Notes under the pieces: model-generated | The model's input: only the letters and a program-made list of their open reading frames with translations | What the model was told of the DNA's origin: nothing | Databases searched by the model: none | Position numbers and translations under genes: made by a program | NCBI GenBank assembly: GCA_036402115.1 | Contig: DASWTM010000077.1 | Coordinates: 1-19,829, forward strand | Reading direction: 5' to 3' | Length of the DNA: 19,829 bases | From: Chryseosolibacter sp036402115 | GTDB taxonomy: Bacteria > Bacteroidota > Bacteroidia > Cytophagales > Cyclobacteriaceae | Part shown: positions 7,421 through 16,890 of the stretch, piece by piece | How positions within the stretch are numbered: the stretch's first letter is position 1 | How the letters are laid out: each line of letters starts with the position of its first letter

Positions 7421-8962
7421 TTACCAGCCCGGGTTGTTGGTGCCCAGGTTCGGGTTGTTTCTGAAATCAGCAGCCGGAATTGGCAACAACAAATGCTTTT
7501 CTTGTAGCGTGATACCGGTGCCTGTTGTTCCTCCTACAAAATCGCTGAAGGAGTTTGTCGCTTCGTTGTAGACTTTACGCAGGCGGAGCATATCGAAGAA
7601 TGTAATGCCTTCGTAACAGAGCTCGTGCCAGCGTTCCTGCCAGATAAGTTCGCGGAACTGTTCTTTGGTTACCGAGCCCAGAGTCGGTGTCGCAAGACCT
7701 GCGCGGTCGCGGATTCTCTTCACTGCATCGATGGCGGGTTGCGTAGGGCCCGTTACCTCGTTTTGTGCTTCAGCATAGATCAACAATACTTCTGCAAAAC
7801 GCAGCAATGGCCAATTGAGGTCACTTCTGCTGTTTCCAGGGAAGCCCGGAGCTCCGCTGGCTTCGCGATCAAAATGCTTATAGATGTATGCGTTACCAAG
7901 ATCGAATTGTGTACCCGTTCCACCTCTAAAATATGACCGGTAAAAGTAGCCTTGTTGGTCTATCGCACGCCTGTCGCCAGGTTCGAAGGAATTGAAAAAT
8001 GATTCCGTTGGAACAGTTGTTCCGATTTCGGTTTCATATGCAGACATATCTTTGATGTTAGGATGCAACAACGGCTGCATGCCGTTGACAACATTTGCCG
8101 CATCGGAATACTGGACACTGAAAATATGCTCCCTCTTGTTTTTGTTGGCTCTCAAATGCAGATCATTGTATGTGAGGAAGAGATCGAAAGTACCTGAAGC
8201 AATTACCTCGTTAGCTTTGTCTGCAGCTTTCTGGTAATACTCAGCGCCTTTGTTAAGCGGGTGGCCGGCCATGGTCAGATAGACCTTCGCAAGAAGCGAT
8301 TTCACGGCCCCCAGAGATGCTCGACCACCTTCATCCTTTGCCGGAAGACCGGACGCCTCTGCGGTTAGTAAATCCGAGACAATAACATCATAGACCTCCT
8401 GCACTGACGCCCTGGACGGATACATGTTCGGATCGTTCTTGTCTTTGATCGGGCTTGTGATTAGCGGCACATCTCCCCACATTCTAACGAGGTAGAAATA
8501 ATGGAATGCCCGAAGGAAATGAGCATGCCCAAGCCAGAGTTTTCGTTGGGTGTCATTCATTACTGGAATTTTGCCGATACCTTCTATCGCAATATTCGCG
8601 TTAGCCACTCCTTCATAAAGCTCACGCCACCACTGGCTTAAATGCAAATTATCTCCATTGTAAGTAAAGCCGTAAAGATTGTTGAGATCTGAATTTTGAG
8701 CTGTCTCGGTACGAGCCGTTCCGCTGAGCGCATCGAGAAGCTGGAAATTCTGAGAGAAGATTCCCGCGCCTCCGCTGAAAAACCTGAGGTTTTCATACAC
8801 AGCATTGACTGCAGGTTCCGCATCCTCCGGTAGCAAGAAATAATTGTCGGGGGAAAGTCCGGTAGGATCCGCATCGTCAAGGAAATCGGAACATCCTGAG
8901 CCGATCGATAGCACGGTTGCTACCATCAGCACTTTTAGTATATATCGAAAATCGATTTTCAT
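7421..8962 (-). CDS. SusD/RagB-family outer-membrane nutrient-binding lipoprotein
   Basis: 513 residues. Lipoprotein signal peptide with lipobox SIGSGC; C24 would be the lipidated residue, followed by SDFLDD, typical of the SusD export region. The body has the TPR-rich SusD pattern (NAVYENLRF near the N-terminus, HFLRAFHYFYLVRMWGDVPL in the middle) and the C-terminal LLPIPAAD ... NPNL ... NPGW ending. SusD lids the SusC barrel and binds the substrate at the cell surface. It starts 22 bases after susC and is the last gene of the operon, followed by a strong terminator. The substrate is unknown; there is no flanking glycosidase, peptidase or sulfatase. Confidence 0.95.
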   Translation of the reverse strand: MKIDFRYILKVLMVATVLSIGSGCSDFLDDADPTGLSPDNYFLLPEDAEPAVNAVYENLRFFSGGAGIFSQNFQLLDALSGTARTETAQNSDLNNLYGFTYNGDNLHLSQWWRELYEGVANANIAIEGIGKIPVMNDTQRKLWLGHAHFLRAFHYFYLVRMWGDVPLITSPIKDKNDPNMYPSRASVQEVYDVIVSDLLTAEASGLPAKDEGGRASLGAVKSLLAKVYLTMAGHPLNKGAEYYQKAADKANEVIASGTFDLFLTYNDLHLRANKNKREHIFSVQYSDAANVVNGMQPLLHPNIKDMSAYETEIGTTVPTESFFNSFEPGDRRAIDQQGYFYRSYFRGGTGTQFDLGNAYIYKHFDREASGAPGFPGNSRSDLNWPLLRFAEVLLIYAEAQNEVTGPTQPAIDAVKRIRDRAGLATPTLGSVTKEQFRELIWQERWHELCYEGITFFDMLRLRKVYNEATNSFSDFVGGTTGTGITLQEKHLLLPIPAADFRNNPNLGTNNPGW

Positions 8963-8984
8963 AGCTGTTACAATAAAGATTAAA

Positions 8985-11900
8985 TTATAAACCGAGACTC
9001 ACTCCGAGCATGTACATCGTTGGCTTCGGGTAATCGAAGAACGTCTGGCCCTGAGCAAACACGTTCGAATAGGTGGTCACCTCAGGATCATTGCCCTTGA
9101 ATTTGGTAGCCAGGAAAAAGTTTTGCACTGAACCATATACGCGCACAGTGCTCAACTTAATGCGTTCAGCTACCTGCGATGGCACGTTGTAGCCGAGCAA
9201 AAGATTGCGGCCGCGGATGAACGATCCATCTTCTACCCAATGTGTGTCAACGTTCGTGACATAGCCAGCACGCGTATCTCGGATGGCTGCAATCGGTGAA
9301 TCTTGATTCTCGGGCGTCCATGCATTCAACACAGACTTGTAGCTGTTTGCAATTGAAACGCGGTCTTCACCGGAGTGCTTAGTCATATCGAGCACATCGT
9401 TGCCATACGAAAACTGGATATCGAGTGTCAGGTCAAAATTCTTATAACGCAACGTGTTGATGAATGATCCATAAAAATCAGGATATGCTTTTCCAATGAT
9501 CATTCGGTCAGCATCGTTGATCTGGTAATCGCCATTCACATCCAGATACTTGATATCACCTGGGAGAATGGGCTTGCCTCCGCGGTAATCTTTGAACTTG
9601 GCCGCTTCAGCTGCCTCATCAGTTCCCCAGGTACCGAGTCGCACAAGTCCCCAGAATGAACCAACGGGATCTCCGACACGGATGATACCTGTCTGGTTCG
9701 TGAAGTTCGGATTACCAACACCGAATATAGGTGCAGGCGTTGCGAGCGCAAGAACTTTATTTCTGTTTCCAGAAATGTTGAACGTAGTTGTCCAGGTAAA
9801 TTCACCCGTGAGGTTTTCTGTGGTGATGGCGAACTCATATCCCTTGTTTTCCATGCTTCCCACGTTTTCAAAAATGGTTGGATAACCACTGCTGTGCGGC
9901 AGCGGAGCGTCCAACAACATGTCAGTTGTCTTTCTGTAGTAGTAGTCAGCCTCCATGAAAACTCTTCCTGCAAAAAGCCCAAGTTCCAACCCAACATCGG
10001 ATTGCGCGGTCTTCTCCCATTTAAGATCAGAGTTGCCGATACGACCTCGGCCGACACCGGTGACACGCGCACCGTTAACAACAGCCACATAAGCGGGGTT
10101 GTAAACGTTGAGGGAAACGCCTGAACTAATTTCGGAGTTACCGGTTAGTCCATAGCTTGTGCGAATCTTCAAACTTGAAATCGCAGACACATCTTTGAGG
10201 AAATTTTCTTCAGAGACTTTCCACGCAAGAGCTGCAGACGGGAAGAACGCGTATTTGTTTGACGCTCCGAACTTTGATGAACCATCAACGCGACCAGTAA
10301 CGGTAAACAGATACTTATCCAGCAACGTATAGTTTACACGCCCAAAGTATGAATTGAAAGCAAACCTTCCGCGATTTGAAGCTGGGGCATTGACCGTTGC
10401 GCCAGAACCCAGGTTGTTAGTGGAGAGTGCGTCCGACAAAAACGTAGAGGTACTTGCCTGGAAGCCCATGATATTTGTTTCCTGCCAACCTAAACCCAGC
10501 AGTGCGTTAATCGTATGCGCAGATGAAATCTGTTTATTATACGTAAGGTAGTTTTCGAACGACCAGAACGTTTCTCGCTCACTGCGCAGCAATCCACTTC
10601 CTTTTTGCGAGGCGGATAGCGGGCTTCGATTCGGCCCCTGCAAAGGTGGCCGGCTTGAATATTCATCTCTTTCCCTGGAAACAATGTTTGTTCCAACGGT
10701 TGATCGCAACTCTAATCCTTCTGCAAGCTTAATATTTGTATAGACGTTACCCAACGTGGTCTGCGTCAGTAGTTGATATTTGTTGTTTAACAATTGATCA
10801 ACCGGGTTGCGTCCACCTTCCATCGTTGGATAATGAGAGTTGTGCGAGTACGTTCCGTCCGGGTAACGGACTGGGAGGAAAGGGAGTGCCTCCGTTATCA
10901 TACGCACGGAGTTCAAACCACCTGTGCCTGTGTCGACAAGGTTATCATCCTGATTGTTATACCCCAGGCTTCCTCCAACGCGTAGCCAGCTCTTTATCTG
11001 GCTATCGAAAACAAATCGGCCGGAATAACGCTTTAAGTAAGAACCAAGAAGAAGCCCGTTGTCTTCGCGGTAGCCAATGAATGCTCCGTAGGTTGCATCC
11101 TTGTTTCCTCCCGTGAAGGAAAGCTGATGATTCTGAGACAATTTGTTCTGTGTGGATTCCTTAAACCAGTCTGTGTCGTAGAGCGGATTGCCATTCGCAT
11201 CAAAGAGCAAAGGATCGGTGCGATTTAAAGCCGGATTTGTTTTTGGAGTAAATTCTCCTGCAGCATTGGTCCGGGTGGGGTCGTAAATCGCTGCGTTTCG
11301 CCACGCTAAATCTTCAACCTCGAGAAATTCGCGTGCATTTAACATCTCAACACGATTTGGACCAATGGTGGGAACGCTGAGTTGCATGTCATACGTCACC
11401 TTTCCGCCTGACGAACTTCCTTTTTTGGTTGTGATCAGAATAACACCGTTCGCCCCCCGAGCACCATAAATCGCTGTGGCGGAAGCATCCTTGAGTACTT
11501 CAATGGATGCGATATCATTGGGATTAATAAAGTCAATGGCATTTGAATTTTGTGTTTGTGTCCCGACAGGCAACCACACACCATCCACGACATAAAGCGG
11601 GTTATTGGTTGCGTTAATGGAGCTAGCGCCACGTATCCGCACGTTGGTCTGACCACCTGGTCTTCCGGAGTTTACGTTCACCTGAACGCCTGGGATACGA
11701 CCTGCAAGCGCCTGGTTTACAGATGGCAGCTGGCGTTCCTGGATATCGGAAGCTTTAACACTTCCTACCGATCCCGTTAAGTCTGATTTCTTTTGGGTAC
11801 CATAACCAATCACGACAACTTCATTCAGCGTCTTCACATCAGCGTCAAGGCTGACATTCACCACCGACTGATTATTGATTGAAACTTCTTTGGTCACGTA

Positions 11901-12527
11901 TCCGATGAAGCTGAAAACCAAAACGGATTCACCTGATGGCGCTGCCAGCGTGTAGCTTCCGTTTGCATCAGTAACGACACCGATGGTCGTACCTTTCACC
12001 AACACGTTTACACCGGGAAGGACAGATCCATCATTATCCCGCACAACGCCTGAAACGGTGAAGTCGGGAATATCGATAAACGTCTCCGTCATAAAATCAT
12101 CATCGGCATAGTAAAATCTTCTTGACAGATCTGCGACCGGCACCATTTTTTGCCGTGCGGGCGGAATCAGCGTGATGTGATTGCGCTTGATCTTATAAGA
12201 GATCCCTGTTCCCTCGAGGATTTTCTCAAGTGCAGAGAACACATTTTCATTCTTGACGTTCAGTGTTACCGTCTTTTGAACGGTCCGAAGTCGGTTGTCA
12301 TTAACCACAAAGCTGAAACGTGTCTGGCGTTCAATTTGGCGTAGCGCCTCTTTGATGGAAACACCCTCGAGGTTTAACTCCACCATCGGGGCATTTTGGT
12401 TGCGTCTGCTTAATGTGTCTGTTGCAAACACGGTGGTGCACCACAGCGACAGCAGCATCAATAAAACCGGTCGGCTAAGCCTTCTCAGCGCGAGCTTGGG
12501 TTTTGGATTTTGGTAGAAATTTGTCAT
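8985..12527 (-). CDS. SusC/RagA-family TonB-dependent outer-membrane importer with N-terminal STN domain
   Basis: 1180 residues. Signal peptide about 1-36 (ending TVFA). The STN domain (about 47-121) begins VELNLEGVSIKEALRQI; this domain relays ligand binding to a periplasmic FecR. Then come a CarboxypepD_reg-like domain (157-233; TVSGVVRDNDGSVLPGVNVL), the SusC signature LNEVVVIGYGTQKKSDLTGS (235-254), a plug (RIRGASSI near 298; LYVVDG near 311) and a large beta barrel ending in LGVSLGL. It imports a ligand captured by SusD, powered by TonB-ExbBD. It lies 28 bases after fecR and 22 before susD. The STN domain together with the FecR and sigma genes argues for auto-induction by the substrate, which is not identifiable here. 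Confidence 0.96.
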   Translation of the reverse strand: MTNFYQNPKPKLALRRLSRPVLLMLLSLWCTTVFATDTLSRRNQNAPMVELNLEGVSIKEALRQIERQTRFSFVVNDNRLRTVQKTVTLNVKNENVFSALEKILEGTGISYKIKRNHITLIPPARQKMVPVADLSRRFYYADDDFMTETFIDIPDFTVSGVVRDNDGSVLPGVNVLVKGTTIGVVTDANGSYTLAAPSGESVLVFSFIGYVTKEVSINNQSVVNVSLDADVKTLNEVVVIGYGTQKKSDLTGSVGSVKASDIQERQLPSVNQALAGRIPGVQVNVNSGRPGGQTNVRIRGASSINATNNPLYVVDGVWLPVGTQTQNSNAIDFINPNDIASIEVLKDASATAIYGARGANGVILITTKKGSSSGGKVTYDMQLSVPTIGPNRVEMLNAREFLEVEDLAWRNAAIYDPTRTNAAGEFTPKTNPALNRTDPLLFDANGNPLYDTDWFKESTQNKLSQNHQLSFTGGNKDATYGAFIGYREDNGLLLGSYLKRYSGRFVFDSQIKSWLRVGGSLGYNNQDDNLVDTGTGGLNSVRMITEALPFLPVRYPDGTYSHNSHYPTMEGGRNPVDQLLNNKYQLLTQTTLGNVYTNIKLAEGLELRSTVGTNIVSRERDEYSSRPPLQGPNRSPLSASQKGSGLLRSERETFWSFENYLTYNKQISSAHTINALLGLGWQETNIMGFQASTSTFLSDALSTNNLGSGATVNAPASNRGRFAFNSYFGRVNYTLLDKYLFTVTGRVDGSSKFGASNKYAFFPSAALAWKVSEENFLKDVSAISSLKIRTSYGLTGNSEISSGVSLNVYNPAYVAVVNGARVTGVGRGRIGNSDLKWEKTAQSDVGLELGLFAGRVFMEADYYYRKTTDMLLDAPLPHSSGYPTIFENVGSMENKGYEFAITTENLTGEFTWTTTFNISGNRNKVLALATPAPIFGVGNPNFTNQTGIIRVGDPVGSFWGLVRLGTWGTDEAAEAAKFKDYRGGKPILPGDIKYLDVNGDYQINDADRMIIGKAYPDFYGSFINTLRYKNFDLTLDIQFSYGNDVLDMTKHSGEDRVSIANSYKSVLNAWTPENQDSPIAAIRDTRAGYVTNVDTHWVEDGSFIRGRNLLLGYNVPSQVAERIKLSTVRVYGSVQNFFLATKFKGNDPEVTTYSNVFAQGQTFFDYPKPTMYMLGVSLGL

Positions 12528-12555
12528 AGATTGATTTAGGTTGATTAGCTGTTAT

Positions 12556-13557
12556 TTATTCATAGATTATAATTGTTTCATTTTCGATTTTGTAGTTGAG
12601 GGCGGATGACAAATGAATCATCTCCAGAATTTCCTCAAGGGGTTCGCCCTCTACTGTCATGGTCAGTCGTTCTCGCTGCGCAAGGGAGTCATCAATGGAA
12701 ATGCGCACGTTAAAGCGATTCTCAAGTTTTAGGATGATGTCAGCCAATACCGTGTTGTCGAATATCAACTGGGACTCTTTCCATGCGGTAAAATTCTTGG
12801 GGTCAACTCGCTCGCGCGTAACCGTTTGCTGCTTTTTGTTGATGATGATCTGATCTCCTGGCGTCATGGAATACTTTTGCGCAGCTCCATGGATAGTCAA
12901 CTCAATTTCACCTTCTTCGAGCGTAGCTTTTTCGTGGTCTGTATCGTAGGCGCGAACATTGAATCGGGTGCCTTTCACTTCGATTGAGAGGGTAGAGGTC
13001 TCTACGACAAAGTTTTTCTGGTGTCTCTTGCGTACATCGAAGAAACCTTCACCCTTCAGGGTCACATGGCGTGATTCAAGGAAATCAGGTGAATATTCCA
13101 GCGTGCTGTTTGCATTCAACCATACCGTTGTGCTATCCGGCAAGGTATAGGCGATATTCCCCTTTGTATTGTTCGTTAATATTGTGTTTTGGGCAATCGG
13201 TGTCTCTATTGTTTTCTGCGGAATCAAGTTCCACAGAACAAGAGCAATGAGGCAGACTGACGCGGCTACGCGGAAGAACGTAGAACGTAAAACTCGTGCA
13301 TACAGCGGACGTGTTTGAGTCTCTTCAGATTTTTCAATCCTTGCCTGCAGCAAGTTCCAGGATGCTTTTAGTTTTTCATCATTGAAGTGCTGACGCGCCT
13401 GTTGGTCCTGGAATAATTTGTTGACAGCGTCAAAGTAGGCGGCATGCGTACGGTCTAGTGTAAGCCACGCATGAAGCTCAGCAAGTTCTGATTCCGATGC
13501 TTCTTTCCTCAGAAATCGCAAAATGAGTTCGCGAACGCGTGGTGATGGTTGGCTCAT
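12556..13557 (-). CDS. FecR-family anti-sigma factor
   Basis: 333 residues. A cytoplasmic N-terminal anti-sigma region (1-90; short helical stretch starting LILRFLRKEA) is followed by one transmembrane helix (95-111, VAASVCLIALVLWNLIP). The periplasmic FecR domain (about 126-240; LPDSTTVWLNANSTLEY, VKGTRFNVRAY, LEEGEIEL, MTPGDQ) precedes a DUF4974-like domain (263-332; LADIILKLENRFNVRI), which resembles an STN fold. Such proteins hold the ECF sigma inactive until the STN domain of the partner SusC signals ligand binding. The gene lies 78 bases after the sigma gene and 28 bases before susC. The gap upstream contains short repeats that could be an internal promoter. Confidence 0.95.
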   Translation of the reverse strand: MSQPSPRVRELILRFLRKEASESELAELHAWLTLDRTHAAYFDAVNKLFQDQQARQHFNDEKLKASWNLLQARIEKSEETQTRPLYARVLRSTFFRVAASVCLIALVLWNLIPQKTIETPIAQNTILTNNTKGNIAYTLPDSTTVWLNANSTLEYSPDFLESRHVTLKGEGFFDVRKRHQKNFVVETSTLSIEVKGTRFNVRAYDTDHEKATLEEGEIELTIHGAAQKYSMTPGDQIIINKKQQTVTRERVDPKNFTAWKESQLIFDNTVLADIILKLENRFNVRISIDDSLAQRERLTMTVEGEPLEEILEMIHLSSALNYKIENETIIIYE

Positions 13558-13573
13558 GTTAGGTTTGGGTATT

Positions 13574-13627
13574 CTCGTACCGTCTATACTACCGGATGAC
13601 GGACTTGTACCCTGACACGAACCCTGA
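13574..13627 (-). promoter_or_regulatory. Repeat-bearing leader between ECF sigma and FecR genes
   Basis: On the minus strand a 12-base tandem direct repeat (TCAGGGTTCGTG at 13616-13627, TCAGGGTACAAG at 13604-13615) is followed by an 8-base element GGTACAAG (13604-13611) that recurs as GGTACGAG (13574-13581). A CCGTC/GACGG inverted repeat (13580-13584 and 13598-13602) encloses TATA. The arrangement is compatible with an internal ECF-dependent promoter or operator ahead of fecR. This is inference; no experimental motif for this sigma factor is known to me. Confidence 0.35.
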
Positions 13628-13635
13628 AAAAAAGT

Positions 13636-14217
13636 TTAAAAAATCAAAGAAGTGATCCAAAAGAGCGTCAGCATGTAATCGCGGAGCTGGACTCTGAGCT
13701 TGCTCAACGCACGCGACATCTGTGTTTCCACCGTTTTTTGCGAGATATTCAGGCGTGTGGCGATCTCAGAATATTTCAGGCCTTGCTGACGATTCAGCTG
13801 AAAGACAGCGCGGCATTGCTTTGGAAGGCCCTGAAGTGCTTTGCGAATTTCGGCTTCGAGTTCATTTGCCACCAGGTGCTCATATGCATTTTGATCATCA
13901 ATAGCAGTATATACATGGTGTAGGATGGCAGCGTACTTGTCTTTTACTTTCTTATGCTCAAGGTAGTGAAGACATTTATTTTTGGCAGCGGTGAATAGGT
14001 ATCCTTTTACCGAATCATCTTCGTCAAGCTGTGTGCGTGCATTCCAAAGCCTAATGAAGACATCTTGAGCAATTTCTTCTGCCTCATCGGCATCATGAAC
14101 GAACTTGTTCGCATAGCTGCACAGCGGCCCATACAGCATATTGAAAAGCACTTCAAAGCTTCTCGCGTCACCCTGTTTGATGCGTAGAATTAAATCGCTG
14201 TTAAGTTCGCCTGACAT
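13636..14217 (-). CDS. ECF-type RNA polymerase sigma factor of the Bacteroidota FecI group
   Basis: 193 residues. Region 2 spans about 22-90 (FNMLYGPLCSYANKFV, then AEEIAQDVFIRLWNAR, the core-binding helix, and GYLFTAAKNKCLHYLEH for -10 recognition). Region 4 spans about 123-176, with the helix-turn-helix YSEIATRLNISQKTVETQMS. A short hydrophobic tail (LTLFWITSLIF) ends the protein, as often in this family. It would activate transcription of the fecR-susC-susD genes, and perhaps of itself, when released by the FecR protein encoded 78 bases downstream. No clear TAnnTTTG box is visible upstream, which is compatible with, but does not prove, autoregulation. Confidence 0.94.
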   Translation of the reverse strand: MSGELNSDLILRIKQGDARSFEVLFNMLYGPLCSYANKFVHDADEAEEIAQDVFIRLWNARTQLDEDDSVKGYLFTAAKNKCLHYLEHKKVKDKYAAILHHVYTAIDDQNAYEHLVANELEAEIRKALQGLPKQCRAVFQLNRQQGLKYSEIATRLNISQKTVETQMSRALSKLRVQLRDYMLTLFWITSLIF

Positions 14218-14597
14218 CCTTGGAATGGGTCTAGTCAGACTAATTTATTTTGAAATAATGATAATAAGAAGCAGCGGTTGGGGTATTTATAAAACGAACA
14301 CTTACTACGACACGCGCCTCCGTGTACGCAAACGGAGCGAGAAAATGCGGTTTATGAAGCTATCCAACTCATTGTCAAGCGTGTGTGTTTTGAAACATTT
14401 AGGTGGTTGAACATTTATACTACGGTATGCCTACCCGTTTTTTTTCTGGAAAAAAAATGCCCTGACAATCACCTGGCGACCGTGTTGCGATTCAATCAGC
14501 CACCAGGTTTAGTGATCGACTAATTCAGCAAATCGAGCCTGTAACAAAAAAGGTGGTCCACTTTCGCAGACCACCTTTCCAATCATCCTCATTAAAA
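14218..14597. other. Intergenic region between sigma gene and katG
   Basis: This 380-base gap lies between the start of the sigma gene and the end of katG, both minus strand. It should hold the sigma-operon promoter, but no TAnnTTTG match with a properly spaced TTTG was found on the minus strand. It contains an exact T8-CTGG-A8 inverted repeat (14438-14457), a CTCCGT/ACGGAG inverted repeat near 14323-14342, and the katG terminator at its right end. No ORF with protein-like composition is visible on either strand. Confidence 0.6.
14545..14578 (-). terminator. Rho-independent terminator of katG
   Basis: A perfect 10-bp stem (AAAGGTGGTC at 14549-14558, GACCACCTTT at 14569-14578) has a 10-base loop, followed on the minus strand by a U-tract from the A run at 14545-14551. 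It lies 19 bases past the katG stop. Confidence 0.88.
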
Positions 14598-16841
14598 CTA
14601 TTGAAGATCGAAACGATCAAGGTTCATTACTTTATTCCATGCCGCAACGAAATCTATCACAAACTTTTGCTGACCATCGGAACAGCCATATACTTCTGCG
14701 ATTGCACGCAGTTCGGAATTTGAGCCGAAGATCAGGTCAACTCGCGTTCCCGTGAATTTCACCGCACCGGTTTTACGATCACGTCCTTCAAACACGTTTT
14801 GCGAGGTGGCACTTGCACTCCAGGTAGTACCGAAGTCAAGCAGGTTGGTAAAGAAGTCATTCGTTAACGTCTCAGGCCGTTTCGTGAATACACCATGCTG
14901 TGACTTATCGTAGTTCGTGTTTAGCACTCGCATTCCTCCGACCAGGACGGTCATCTCAGGAGCGGTCAGGGTCAGAAGCTGAGCTTTGTCGATTAACATT
15001 TCCTCAGCAGATGCCTTATGATGCGCCTGCACATAGTTGCGGAAACCATCAGCAATCGGTTCAAGCACATCGAATGACTCTACATCGGTTTGCTCCTGCG
15101 TTGCATCAACACGACCAGCCGTGAATGGAACGGTAATATCCACTCCGGCATTTTTCGCAGCTTTTTCGACAGCCGCACATCCTGCCAGGACAATAAGATC
15201 AGCCAGCGACACTTTCTTGCCAGTTGTTTGTGCTGCGTTGAACTCCTTCTGGATGTCTTCCAGACCTTTTAGCACCACAGCGAGTTGGATTGGGTTGTTC
15301 ACTTCCCACAAACGTTGTGGAGCCAGGCGTATACGGGCACCGTTGGCACCACCACGCTTGTCAGATCCGCGGAAGGTAGAGGCCGAAGCCCATGCAGTTG
15401 ATACCAGCTGAGATATCGTGAGACCTGATGCAAGGATCTTGCTCTTAAGGGCTGCGATGTCTTTGTTATCGATTAATTTGTGCGTAATAGCAGGAAGCGG
15501 ATCTTGCCAGATTAACTCTTCTGCTGGAACTTCCGGTCCGAGATAACGGGCGCGAGGTCCCATATCACGATGTGTTAGTTTATACCAGGCGCGAGCAAAA
15601 GCATCAGCAAACGCATCGGGATTTTCCAAAAAACGTCTTGAGATTTTTTCGTAGATCGGATCAAAACGCAACGCTAAGTCCGTGGTGAGCATCGTTGGAG
15701 CGTGCGTCAACGACTTGTCGTGCGCGTCTGGAACGGTACCTGCACCGCCACCATTCTTTGGCTTCCATTGGAAAGCACCTGCAGGACTCTTGGTCAATTC
15801 CCAGTCAAACTTGAAAAGGTTTTCGAAGAAGTTATTGCTCCATTTGGTTGGTGTTGTAGTCCATGCACCCTCAAGGCCACTGGTAATCGTGTGCACACCA
15901 TGTCCGCTGCCAAAAGAGTTCTTCCATCCCATGCTTTGCTCTTCAATACTTGCCGCTGCGGGCTCTGCGCCAACATATTTAGCAGCATCGGCAGCACCAT
16001 GAGTTTTACCGAACGTGTGTCCACCGGCAATCAAGGCTACGGTTTCCTCATCGTTCATCGCCATGCGCCCAAAGGTTTCGCGGATGTCGCGCGCAGCAGC
16101 AACCGGATCTGGTTTTCCATTAGGGCCCTCCGGATTCACATAGATAAGACCCATCTGAACGGCACCCAGTGGAGCCTCCAGTTCGCGATCGCCAGAGTAA
16201 CGCTTGTCGTCAAGCCATTTGGTCTCTGATCCCCAGTAAACATCCTCCTGTGGTTCCCACACATCAGCACGACCACCAGCAAATCCAAAGGTTTTGAAAC
16301 CCATTGATTCCAGCGCGCAGTTGCCGGCAAGGATCATCAAATCGGCCCATGAGATTTTCTTTCCGTATTTCTGTTTAATCGGCCAGAGCAGCAAACGTGC
16401 TTTGTCCAGGTTGGCGTTGTCGGGCCAGCTGTTGAGGGGAGCGAAGCGTTGTTGGCCAGCTCCCGCACCACCGCGACCATCGGAGATACGATATGTACCT
16501 GCACTATGCCACGCCATGCGAATGAAAAAGGGTCCATAATGACCGTAGTCCGCGGGCCACCAGTCTTGTGAGGTGGTCATTAGTTCATAGATATCTTTCT
16601 TAACCGCCTTCAAGTCAAGCGACTTAAATTCCTTTGCGTAGTTGAAGTCCTTTCCCATTGGATCGGATAAAGAGGACTGCTGGCGAAGGATGTTCAGTTT
16701 CAACTGATTGGGCCACCAGTCGCGGTTGCGAGTACCACCACCGGCAACTTGCTTAAGTGATCCGCCATGGAACGGACACTTGGCTGCTTCACTGTCATTG
16801 ACATTGAGCGCTTTCTTGTGAGGCAAGGTATTGTTTTCCAT
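14598..16841 (-). CDS. katG: Catalase-peroxidase KatG
   Basis: 747 residues, the normal length for KatG, with no signal peptide, so cytoplasmic. It is a bifunctional heme enzyme that breaks down H2O2 and has peroxidase activity. Distal triad R108-W111-H112 (RMAWHSAGTYR), proximal heme ligand H275 (AGGHTFGKTHG) and the residues for the Met-Tyr-Trp adduct (W111, Y234, M260) are present, with the proximal W327 and the D388 equivalent in the expected blocks, and the mobile switch arginine R425 in HRDMGP. The C-terminal half (about 430-747) is the degenerate second peroxidase domain. It is transcribed divergently from oxyR across a 123-base gap carrying OxyR-like sites, and has a strong terminator. 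All key residues are intact, so it should be active. Confidence 0.98.
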   Translation of the reverse strand: MENNTLPHKKALNVNDSEAAKCPFHGGSLKQVAGGGTRNRDWWPNQLKLNILRQQSSLSDPMGKDFNYAKEFKSLDLKAVKKDIYELMTTSQDWWPADYGHYGPFFIRMAWHSAGTYRISDGRGGAGAGQQRFAPLNSWPDNANLDKARLLLWPIKQKYGKKISWADLMILAGNCALESMGFKTFGFAGGRADVWEPQEDVYWGSETKWLDDKRYSGDRELEAPLGAVQMGLIYVNPEGPNGKPDPVAAARDIRETFGRMAMNDEETVALIAGGHTFGKTHGAADAAKYVGAEPAAASIEEQSMGWKNSFGSGHGVHTITSGLEGAWTTTPTKWSNNFFENLFKFDWELTKSPAGAFQWKPKNGGGAGTVPDAHDKSLTHAPTMLTTDLALRFDPIYEKISRRFLENPDAFADAFARAWYKLTHRDMGPRARYLGPEVPAEELIWQDPLPAITHKLIDNKDIAALKSKILASGLTISQLVSTAWASASTFRGSDKRGGANGARIRLAPQRLWEVNNPIQLAVVLKGLEDIQKEFNAAQTTGKKVSLADLIVLAGCAAVEKAAKNAGVDITVPFTAGRVDATQEQTDVESFDVLEPIADGFRNYVQAHHKASAEEMLIDKAQLLTLTAPEMTVLVGGMRVLNTNYDKSQHGVFTKRPETLTNDFFTNLLDFGTTWSASATSQNVFEGRDRKTGAVKFTGTRVDLIFGSNSELRAIAEVYGCSDGQQKFVIDFVAAWNKVMNLDRFDLQ

Positions 16842-16890
16842 CGTGTATTGTTGTTAGATACTTTTTACTTCAGGTTCATCAACCAGAAGC

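Noticed and set aside
9536..10090. 184-codon minus-strand frame within susC
   Set aside because: It overlaps the uninterrupted SusC barrel in another frame and has low-complexity, arginine/threonine/serine-rich composition.
7421..14217. Polysaccharide utilisation locus
   Set aside because: SusC and SusD are present but no carbohydrate-active enzyme is in the window, so calling a glycan target would be a guess.
15702..16229. 175-codon plus-strand frame opposite katG
   Set aside because: Antisense to the conserved heme-binding region of katG; explained by the codon use of that gene.
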